A DNA stretch of 43,260 nucleotides, taken from assembly GCF_013372625.1 (NCBI RefSeq), contig NZ_JABXFD010000698.1, positions 1 through 43,260 on the forward strand. The letters are read 5' to 3'. The translations under genes were made by a program, and so were the position numbers. The DNA comes from Actinomadura sp. BRA 177 (GTDB lineage Bacteria > Actinomycetota > Actinomycetes > Streptosporangiales > Streptosporangiaceae). Below, one piece after another: positions 14,507-21,798 of the stretch. The notes under the pieces were generated by a model. That model was not told the DNA's origin. It did no database searches and worked only from the letters and a program-made list of their open reading frames with translations. Position 1 is the stretch's first letter. Each line of letters starts with the position of its first letter.

Positions 14507-17500
14507 ATGGGCAGATCCCCGCGGACGTGGAAAGTCCTCCTGACCCTGGTCCCTACCGTTGTCGCCTTCACCGCCGTGCCCGCCGCCGCGCTGGCGGCGG
14601 CCGGGCCGGCGGGCCATGGAAAGCCCCGCCACGCCGATCCGGCGTCCTACATCTCGCTCCGCGACGGGCACGGGCACTTCCCGCTCGTCGAGCACGGCAA
14701 GGCCGCGCCGCTGGTGGTCAGCGGCGCCGACTTCCCCGGCGTCGTGCGCGCCGTCGGCGACCTGCAGTCCGACGTCGAGCGCGTGACCGGAGTGAAGCCG
14801 CAGGTCACGCAGGACGAGACGCCGTCCGGGCGGGACGTCGTCATCGTCGGCACGATCGGCAAGAGCCCGCTCATCAACCGTCTCGTCTCGTCCGGGAAGC
14901 TCGATGTCGAGGGCATCGCGGGCAAGTGGGAGACGACGCTCGAACAGGTGGTGGAGCACCCGATGCCGGGCGTCCGCCGCGCTTTCGTGATCGCCGGCAG
15001 CGACCAGCGCGGGACGATCTACGGCGCGTACGACGTCTCGAAGAACATCGGCGTCTCGCCCTGGTACTTCTGGGACGACGTCCCGTCCAAGCACCGGCGC
15101 GCGCTCTACGTGAAGCCGGGCCGGCACCCCCAGGGCACGCCCGCGGTGAAATACCGCGGCTTCTTCATCAACGACGAGAATCCGGCGCTGAACCGGTGGG
15201 CGCCGAAGTTCTTCGGGAACGGGAAGGCACCCGGTTACCCGAACGGCTTCAACCACGAGTTCTACGCCAAAATCTTCGAGACGATGCTCCGGCTGAAGGC
15301 CAACTACCTGTGGCCGGCGGTGTGGGGACGCGCGTTCGCCGAGGACGACCCGCTCAACCATGCAACCGCGAAGAAGTACGGCGTGGTCATGGGGACGTCC
15401 CATGAGGCGCCGATGATGCGCGGCATCGAGGAATGGAACCGGCACGCCGTCCCGGCGCAGCGGGACGCGGACGGCAACATCGTCAAGCCCGGCCACGACC
15501 CGTACGGCGGAACGGGCGAATGGAGTTACCGCCGGAACGGCGACGCCATCGAGAAGTACTGGAAAGACGGCGTCCAGCGCATGGTCGACGAAGACTTCGA
15601 AGGCGTCGTGACCATCGGAATGCGCGGGAACGGCGACGTCAGCCTGCCCGACGGCGACGGCATCGAACTGATGCAGAACATCATCGCCAAGGAGCGCGAG
15701 ATCCTCGGCGACGTCACCGGCAAGGACCCGTCCGCCACCCCGCAGGTCTGGACGCTCTACAAGGAGGTCCAGCGGTACTGGGACCGCGGGCTGCGCGTGC
15801 CCGACGACGTCACGGTCGTCTTCACCGACGACAACTGGGGCAACATGCGCAAGATGCCCGACCGGAGCCTGCCGGAGCGGGCCGGCGGGTACGGGCTCTA
15901 CTACCACTTCGACTACGTGGGCGGCGGCCGCAACTACAAGTGGGTCGACACCGCGCAGCTCGGCAACACGTGGGAGCAGCTGCACCAGTCGTACCAGTAC
16001 GGCATCCGCAACCTGTGGGTCGCGAACGTCGGCGACATGAAGAGCAACGAGCTGCCGCTCCAGTTCTTCCTCGACTACGCGTGGAACCCCGACAAGTGGC
16101 CGCTGCAGAACCTGAAGGAATGGGAGCGGCAGTACGCCACGCAGAACTTCGGCCCCGAGCACGCGGACGAGATCGCCGACGTCCTCGACGAGTACGGGAA
16201 CCTGCAGGCGCTGCGCAAGCCGGAACTACTCAACCGCCGCATCACCGTCGACCCGGACAAGGACCTGTCCACCGACTCCAGCGCGGTCGTCTACGACGAC
16301 AAGCAGACGCCGTTCTACCTGAACCAGTACGGAGAAATGGCGAACGCAACGGCCCGCTGGAAGCGGCTGGCGGCGCAGGCCGAACGGATACGCAAACGGC
16401 TACCGAAGGCGTACCAAGACGCCTACTACCAACTCGTCTACTACCAGGTGAACGCGACCGCGAACCTGTACGAACTGCGGGACGCCGAATTCACCAACAT
16501 CCTGTACGCGAAGCAGGGGCGGGCGGCCACCAACGACTACGCCGACCTCGCCGAAGCCCGTTTCGACGACGACCAGGCGATGTCGAACTACTACAACACC
16601 GGCCTCGCCGGCGGGAAATGGGACGGCTTCCAGAGCCAGCCGCACATCGGCTACGGCGACGTCGAACGGTACGGCCCGAACGCGCCCTGGCAGCAGCCCG
16701 AACGCGACAACGTCGCCCTGCCGGACGAGATCTTCCCGAAGCTCCAGCGGATCGACGTCCCCGACGGCGCCGACATGGGCGTGGCGATCGACGGCTCCGA
16801 GGAGTGGTGGCCGAACGCGAAGTCCGAGGCCGTCCTGCCGGAGTTCAGCCCCTACCAGAGCGGTCCCGCGCAGTACATCGAGGTGTTCAACCGCGGGTCC
16901 GACCCGTTCCAGTACAAGATCTCGCCCGCCGAGCCCTGGGTGCGCGTCACCCATGACCGAGGACAGGTCGACAAGCAGATCCGCGCCGCGGTGTGGATCG
17001 ACTGGTCGCGCGCACCCAAGGGAACCAGCCGCGTGCCCATCGACATCTCCGGACCGGACGGACGCACCGTGACCGTCCAGGCCGTCGTCAAGAAGCCGGC
17101 GTCGTACAAGACGCACGGTTTCGTCGAGGCGGGCGGCTACGTATCCATGAACGCCGACCATTACAGCCGCGCGACCGACACGGGAGCGGCGCAATGGCAG
17201 CGCGTCCCCGGAATCGGCCGCACCGACGCCGGAATGGAGCCGTTCCCCGTCACCGCGTCCAGCCAGGAACCCGGCAAGGGACCGCGCCTCGAATACGACA
17301 TGACGCTGACCACCACGGGACCGGTGAAGGTCTGGGCCTACCTGTCGCCGCGGAACAGCGTCCTTTCTACCGAGGGGCTGAAATACGCAGTCTCGATCGA
17401 TGACGAACAGCCGCAGGTCGTGAACATCACGACGCAGACCGGCGCCAATGACACCACCATGAACAGGCAGTGGGAGCGAAACACGTCCGACAACGTGAAC

Positions 17501-17695
17501 CGCACCGTCACAACCCACACCATCACCGAATCGGGGACGCACACCCTGAAGTTCTGGATGGTCGACCCCACGGTCGTCTTGCAGAAGATCGTGATCGACA
17601 CCGGAGGACTCAGGACCTCTTATCTCGGGCCCCCGGAATCCCGGCGGGCCGGGTTTCGCTCAACCCCCACTCTCCTAGGAGGAACGAAACCATGA
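14507..17695 (+). CDS. Secreted GH115 xylan alpha-1,2-glucuronidase
   Basis: A 1062-residue secreted enzyme that removes (4-O-methyl)glucuronic acid from xylan, opening the backbone to xylanase. Signal peptide is about 1-31. The GH115 catalytic core is recognised by KYRGFFINDENPALNRWAP, NYLWPAVWGRAF, GTSHEAPMMR, EWNR, VTIGMRGNGD, FTDDNWGN and GGYGLYYHFDYVGGGRNYKW. The C-terminal part (about 750-1050) contains the usual GH115 accessory beta-domains (WVRVTHDRGQVDKQIRAAVWIDW; GGYVSMNADHYSR). ATG 14507 is chosen because GAGGAG lies seven bases upstream; the frame continues upstream to TTG 14429 without a signal peptide. The last about 20 codons run over the ribosome site of the GH10 gene, and the stop overlaps its ATG. 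Confidence 0.93.
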   Translation: MGRSPRTWKVLLTLVPTVVAFTAVPAAALAAAGPAGHGKPRHADPASYISLRDGHGHFPLVEHGKAAPLVVSGADFPGVVRAVGDLQSDVERVTGVKPQVTQDETPSGRDVVIVGTIGKSPLINRLVSSGKLDVEGIAGKWETTLEQVVEHPMPGVRRAFVIAGSDQRGTIYGAYDVSKNIGVSPWYFWDDVPSKHRRALYVKPGRHPQGTPAVKYRGFFINDENPALNRWAPKFFGNGKAPGYPNGFNHEFYAKIFETMLRLKANYLWPAVWGRAFAEDDPLNHATAKKYGVVMGTSHEAPMMRGIEEWNRHAVPAQRDADGNIVKPGHDPYGGTGEWSYRRNGDAIEKYWKDGVQRMVDEDFEGVVTIGMRGNGDVSLPDGDGIELMQNIIAKEREILGDVTGKDPSATPQVWTLYKEVQRYWDRGLRVPDDVTVVFTDDNWGNMRKMPDRSLPERAGGYGLYYHFDYVGGGRNYKWVDTAQLGNTWEQLHQSYQYGIRNLWVANVGDMKSNELPLQFFLDYAWNPDKWPLQNLKEWERQYATQNFGPEHADEIADVLDEYGNLQALRKPELLNRRITVDPDKDLSTDSSAVVYDDKQTPFYLNQYGEMANATARWKRLAAQAERIRKRLPKAYQDAYYQLVYYQVNATANLYELRDAEFTNILYAKQGRAATNDYADLAEARFDDDQAMSNYYNTGLAGGKWDGFQSQPHIGYGDVERYGPNAPWQQPERDNVALPDEIFPKLQRIDVPDGADMGVAIDGSEEWWPNAKSEAVLPEFSPYQSGPAQYIEVFNRGSDPFQYKISPAEPWVRVTHDRGQVDKQIRAAVWIDWSRAPKGTSRVPIDISGPDGRTVTVQAVVKKPASYKTHGFVEAGGYVSMNADHYSRATDTGAAQWQRVPGIGRTDAGMEPFPVTASSQEPGKGPRLEYDMTLTTTGPVKVWAYLSPRNSVLSTEGLKYAVSIDDEQPQVVNITTQTGANDTTMNRQWERNTSDNVNRTVTTHTITESGTHTLKFWMVDPTVVLQKIVIDTGGLRTSYLGPPESRRAGFRSTPTLLGGTKP

Positions 17696-19080
17696 GAAGA
17701 GCACTCACCGCAGTGCTGGGAGCAGTGTCGCTGCTCCTCGCGATGCTAGTGGCCGTCGCGCTCCCCGCGTCGGCGGCCCCCAGCACGCTCGGCGAGGCGG
17801 CGGCCGCCAAGGGCCGCGTCTTCGGTACCGCCGCCGCCCAGGGCCACATGGGCGAGTCGGCGTACGCGACCACGCTCGACCGCGAGTTCAACCAGCTCAC
17901 GCCCGAGAACGAGATGAAGTGGGACACTACCGAGCCGTCCCGCGACTCGTTCAACTTCAGCGCGGCCGACCAGCTCGTCAGCCACGCACAGGCGCAGGGC
18001 ATGGCGATCCGCGGGCACACGCTGGTGTGGCACAGCCAGCTGCCGGGCTGGGTCAGCAACATCTCCTCGCGGGACGACCTGCTCAGCGTCATGCGGAACC
18101 ACATCGCGAAGGAAGCCGGCCACTTCGCCGGCAAGGTCGACTACTGGGACGTCGTGAACGAGGCGTACCAGGATGGCTCCGGCGCCCGCCGCGACTCCGT
18201 CTTCCAGCGGGTCATCGGCGACAGCTACATCGAGGAGGCGTTCCGGGCGGCCCGCCAGGCCGACCCCAACGCCAAGCTCTGCTACAACGACTACAACATC
18301 GACGGCCAGAACGCGAAGAGCAATGCCGTCTACAACATGGTGCAGGACTTCAAGGCGCGCGGCGTCCCGATCGACTGCGTCGGGCTCCAGGCGCACCTGA
18401 CCCTGGGCAACGTCCCGTCCGACATGCAGGCCAACATGCAGCGGTTCGCGGCCCTGGGCGTGGACGTCCACATCACCGAGCTCGACATCCGCATGAACAC
18501 CCCGGCGGACAGCTCCAAGCTCGCCACCCAGGCGAACGACTACAAGAAGGTCGTCTCCGCCTGCCTCGCCGTGTCGCGCTGCAACGTCATCACCGTGTGG
18601 GGCATCACCGACAAGTACTCGTGGGTCCCCGACACGTTCCCCGGTGAGGGCGCCGCGCTCCTCTTCGACGACAACTACAACAAGAAGCCCGCGTACGACG
18701 CGGTCCTCACGGCCCTCGGCGGCAGCTCCGACGACGGCGGCGGCGATGACGGAGGCGGCGACAACGGCGGCGGCGACGGCACCGTCACCTGCGCCTACAC
18801 CCGCACCGCCCAGTGGAACAACGGCTTCAACGGCCAGGTCACCATCACCGCCGGCAGCGCCTCCGTCAGCTCCTGGACGGTCGTCATGACGATGAACTCC
18901 GGCCAGTCGATCGCCGCCCTCTGGAACGGCACCCCGAGCACCAGCGGCAACGTCGTCACCGTCAAGCCGGTCGGCTGGAACTCCACGCTGGCAGCCGGGA
19001 AGTCCGCCTCCTTCGGCTTCACCGCCAGCGCCCCGAGCGGCAACGTCTCCAACCCGTCCATCACCTGCAGCGCACCCTGA
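17692..19080 (+). CDS. Secreted endo-1,4-beta-xylanase (GH10) with C-terminal CBM2
   Basis: A 462-residue secreted xylanase. Signal peptide is about 1-29 (ASA-AP). The GH10 barrel spans about 31-342, with acid/base Glu157 in DVVNEAY, nucleophile Glu263 in HITELDIR, plus ENEMKWD, RGHTLVWHSQLPGW and TVWGITDKYSW. A Gly/Asp-rich linker (about 345-363) leads to a CBM2 domain (about 365-460) with CAYTRTAQWNNGF and VGWNSTLAAG and the usual N- and C-terminal cysteines. ATG 17692 has AGGAGG eight bases upstream and overlaps the GH115 stop (ATGA), so the two are translationally coupled. The pair acts together on glucuronoxylan outside the cell. Confidence 0.95.
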   Translation: MRRALTAVLGAVSLLLAMLVAVALPASAAPSTLGEAAAAKGRVFGTAAAQGHMGESAYATTLDREFNQLTPENEMKWDTTEPSRDSFNFSAADQLVSHAQAQGMAIRGHTLVWHSQLPGWVSNISSRDDLLSVMRNHIAKEAGHFAGKVDYWDVVNEAYQDGSGARRDSVFQRVIGDSYIEEAFRAARQADPNAKLCYNDYNIDGQNAKSNAVYNMVQDFKARGVPIDCVGLQAHLTLGNVPSDMQANMQRFAALGVDVHITELDIRMNTPADSSKLATQANDYKKVVSACLAVSRCNVITVWGITDKYSWVPDTFPGEGAALLFDDNYNKKPAYDAVLTALGGSSDDGGGDDGGGDNGGGDGTVTCAYTRTAQWNNGFNGQVTITAGSASVSSWTVVMTMNSGQSIAALWNGTPSTSGNVVTVKPVGWNSTLAAGKSASFGFTASAPSGNVSNPSITCSAP

Positions 19081-19100
19081 CAATCACACCCTGCAAGGAC

Positions 19101-19133
19101 CGGCACGGCGACAGCTCCCAGGTCGCCGTGCCG
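19101..19133 (+). terminator. Terminator hairpin after the xylanase gene
   Basis: Perfect 12-bp stem CGGCACGGCGAC / GTCGCCGTGCCG with a 9-base loop, 20 bases after the xylanase stop. It lies between convergent genes and could act in both directions. Confidence 0.85.
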
Positions 19134-19134
19134 A

Positions 19135-19857
19135 TCACTGTGCGGGGTCGCCCAGCACCTCCCGGATGCGAGCCGCCCGGCCGTGCTGCCCGATATCATC
19201 CAGCCTGCGGATCAGGTCGTCGCCCAGCTCCCGCATTTCCAGATCTCGGACCGGCGCACCGGCCAGGGCGGCTTTCAGATCATCGAGCCCTTCGTCTATT
19301 TTTTCCTGGCCTGGTCGCCGTTTGCCGATACCGAGGTGCAGCCGCGCGATCCGCCAGTTGCACGAAGCCGCCTCGAAACTGCCGCGCCAGTAGCCGTGCG
19401 CGTAAAGCCGATCGAGTTCCCGCATCACCGCCAGGGCCAGCCCGCCGAGCCCGTCCAGCAGTTCCGGACACTTGAGCACGGCGTGCGAGGAGCCCGAGCT
19501 CCTCGTCTTGCCCTGCTCGAGTCTGCCGTCCTTGAACTCGCCCTCCACGGTCATCTCACCGAATTCGAGGACGAGCACTCCTCTCCCCGCGATGGGGTCG
19601 GCCAAATCGATCACTTCCCGGCCCATGGCTCGCAGCCCGAAAATGGGGGGAGCCTTCTCTGCGAACTTGCGCGCCAGCGCCACATCGCGTCCGGTGTTCC
19701 GCTTTATCCAGAAGCGCCCCTGGACGGACGTCTCTTCAGCACTGCCGGACTCGGTCATTTTCCCTTCGAGGAGGCAATCCCGTACCCGCAGCGACCCGCG
19801 CCACCGGCGGTCGTCGCTCCGGACTTCCAGGGGGAACTCCTCGTCCGGGTCGATCAG
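19135..19857 (-). CDS. Unknown protein, last gene of the GTPase operon
   Basis: No family was recognised. With the start used here it has 240 residues. It begins with a strand-rich stretch (EEFPLEVRSDDRRWRGSLRVRD), has a middle segment with FWIKRNTGRDVALARKFAE and GRGVLVLEFGEMTVEGEFK, and ends in charged helices (EKIDEGLDDLKAAL...IRRLDDIGQHGRAARIREVL). No signal peptide or membrane segment. The start is uncertain. CTG 19857 overlaps the previous stop (CTGA), but CTG is rare. TTG 20031 would overlap the upstream gene by 178 bases. ATG 19758 would drop the first conserved-looking strands. Its position as fourth gene in a tight operon suggests work with the GTPases upstream. Confidence 0.6.
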   Translation of the reverse strand: MIDPDEEFPLEVRSDDRRWRGSLRVRDCLLEGKMTESGSAEETSVQGRFWIKRNTGRDVALARKFAEKAPPIFGLRAMGREVIDLADPIAGRGVLVLEFGEMTVEGEFKDGRLEQGKTRSSGSSHAVLKCPELLDGLGGLALAVMRELDRLYAHGYWRGSFEAASCNWRIARLHLGIGKRRPGQEKIDEGLDDLKAALAGAPVRDLEMRELGDDLIRRLDDIGQHGRAARIREVLGDPAQ

Positions 19858-20654
19858 AGCAAGAGGATCGTCAGCACGATCACCGCGATCAGCACCACCG
19901 CGGACAGTCCGGTCGTCAGCGGGACCGGCCTCATGCGGGCGCCGGGACGGGTCGGAGCCGCCGGGGCGGCCCTGCCTTTTCCCAGCATCACCATCCCGCG
20001 CACGTTCCCGTCCGCGACCAGAATCGCGCAATCACCCGGCAGGCCCGCCGCGGCCCGCTCGACGCCGGCGGCGCTCGTCAGCGAGTGTGTGACGAAGGCG
20101 TCCCCGTTCCGGCCGCCCGCCAGCGCGGCGATCCGGGCGAGAAAGGCCGCCTGGCCGTCCCGGTCGCCAAGCGGCGCGGCCCACGATCCCTTGAGGTCGG
20201 CGGCCCCGCCGGCCGGTTCCGTCGCCCAGTCCCGGGACGCGAGCAGCCCGTCCAGCGACTCGCCGACTCCGGCACCGTCCTCGGCTCCGGACAGGACGGC
20301 GTCGACCATGTCGCCGGGGAACAGCTTGTCGAGTTCCTTCCCGAGCCGGTGGCGGCCGTCCGGGTCGAGTCCGGTGGCGGCCAGCCGACCGGCCAGTTCG
20401 GTCCCCAACCCGTCCACCACGAGGGTGTGCCGGATCGGGGTGTCCACCACATCGCGCCGGGCCGAGGGCAGTCCGCTGAGCAGCATGCTCAGCGAGCCGT
20501 CCGCACCCCGCGCCAGCACGATCGGCTCCTCCACATCGACCAGCCGACGGTCCACGAAGGGCCGCCACCAGCGGTCGGGCGGCGATTCACCGAGGAAGTT
20601 GTAGTCGTAGACGGCCTGGCGGGGGAAGCCGCGCGTCATCAGGTAGGCCCGCAT
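19854..20654 (-). CDS. Tail-anchored membrane protein of unknown function in the GTPase operon
   Basis: A 266-residue protein not assigned to a known family. The bulk is soluble and Gly/Ala/Asp-rich; the last about 24 residues (LTTGLSAVVLIAVIVLTILLL) form one hydrophobic helix preceded by a basic, proline-containing segment (PTRPGARMRPVP). This is the layout of a C-tail-anchored membrane protein with its main domain in the cytoplasm. ATG 20654 follows GGAGGTG, two bases after the GTPase stop region. Inference: it could link the upstream GTPases to the membrane. Confidence 0.75.
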   Translation of the reverse strand: MRAYLMTRGFPRQAVYDYNFLGESPPDRWWRPFVDRRLVDVEEPIVLARGADGSLSMLLSGLPSARRDVVDTPIRHTLVVDGLGTELAGRLAATGLDPDGRHRLGKELDKLFPGDMVDAVLSGAEDGAGVGESLDGLLASRDWATEPAGGAADLKGSWAAPLGDRDGQAAFLARIAALAGGRNGDAFVTHSLTSAAGVERAAAGLPGDCAILVADGNVRGMVMLGKGRAAPAAPTRPGARMRPVPLTTGLSAVVLIAVIVLTILLL

Positions 20655-20658
20655 CGGC

Positions 20659-21798
20659 TCACCACACCTCCACGCGGTCGTCGGAAGGCGCCGCGACCAG
20701 TTTCTTGATGGCCTCGTGGAGCTGCTCCCGCTGCCGCTGCCGCCGTGCGATCTCCTCCTGGCCGTACCGGCGCTCGGTCTGGTTGTCCCACGCCTCGCCG
20801 CCGAGGTAGTAGCCGAGCGCGCCCCAGAACCCCTTCTTCTCGGCCTTGCGCTCCAGCAGCCTGGTGTAGGTGCTCAGCTCGTGGTCGATCCTCTTAGTGG
20901 TCCGGTCGATCTCGCCGTCGAGAATGCCCCGGCACAGCTCCTGCATGATCGTCCCGGCGGCCTTGACCCTGAACTTCGGCGGACGTCCCCGGAACCGGTA
21001 GTGCCCGCGGAAGTTCAGCTCGCCCGGGACGGGCTCCAGCCACTCGGCCTCCATCAGTTCCACGCAGCCATAGGTGTCGATGGGGGCATACACGACGCGT
21101 ACGTGCCGATCCGGGCATTCCTTGCGGACGTGTTCCAGGACCTCCTCGTACCTTTCGCGGACCTTCTGGCGCAGCAGGCCCGCCTCGTACCCGGCGCCGC
21201 CGTTGTCCGCGAAGTACTTCTCGCACTTGAGCGGCGCCAGCAGAAGCACCGCCGGCTCGTCGGGCCGCTGGTTGCGGGCCTTGGCCCAGACTCTGCCGGC
21301 GACCGCGTCGACGTCTCCGATGCCGAGCAGGTTCGGGACGGCGCCGCGCTGCGCCGGGGTGGACGCCTCCATCAGCACCGCCGCGTCGATCGGCACCAGC
21401 AGCATGGTGCTGTCCTTGATGTGCGCTCTGCAGCGCGGCCACTGCTCCTGCGCCAGGGCGTGATTCTTGCGCGCGTCGGGGTTCAGCCACCCTCCGGGGT
21501 AGTCGAGAATGTGGAACGGGATCTCCAGGCCGACGTCACCGTCGGTCTGCAGCTTGATCTGGTACTCGGCCATCTCCCGGTTGCCGTGCAACGCGGAGGT
21601 GTTGAACTCACCGGCCTCGATAGCGCTGCGCAGCTGGTTCTTCTGCCGGCGGACCCGGCTCTCCGTCTCCTCGTCGGGCGCGACGCTGACCGGTGTGCCC
21701 GCCAGCAGGTCGGCCGTGTCCGACAGGATCGCGGTCAGCAACGTCGTCTTGCCGACGCGCGCCGGGCCGACGACCCCGACCTTGAACGGTTCGCTCAT
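20659..21798 (-). CDS. P-loop GTPase of the TRAFAC type (double-GTPase-like)
   Basis: A 379-residue cytoplasmic protein. Residues 1-30 hold a G1 motif, GPARVGKTTL (11-20). A G3-like motif DYPGGW is at 99-104. A long helical C-terminal region (about 290-379) is rich in Arg, Glu and Gln (TERRYGQEEIARRQRQREQLHEAIKKL) and may form a coiled coil. This fits the Ras-like GTPases (called DO-GTPase in surveys of bacterial conflict systems) found next to a larger GTPase, but the subfamily call is uncertain. ATG 21798 overlaps the dynamin-like gene's stop (ATGA), implying fixed stoichiometry with it. Confidence 0.8.
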   Translation of the reverse strand: MSEPFKVGVVGPARVGKTTLLTAILSDTADLLAGTPVSVAPDEETESRVRRQKNQLRSAIEAGEFNTSALHGNREMAEYQIKLQTDGDVGLEIPFHILDYPGGWLNPDARKNHALAQEQWPRCRAHIKDSTMLLVPIDAAVLMEASTPAQRGAVPNLLGIGDVDAVAGRVWAKARNQRPDEPAVLLLAPLKCEKYFADNGGAGYEAGLLRQKVRERYEEVLEHVRKECPDRHVRVVYAPIDTYGCVELMEAEWLEPVPGELNFRGHYRFRGRPPKFRVKAAGTIMQELCRGILDGEIDRTTKRIDHELSTYTRLLERKAEKKGFWGALGYYLGGEAWDNQTERRYGQEEIARRQRQREQLHEAIKKLVAAPSDDRVEVW

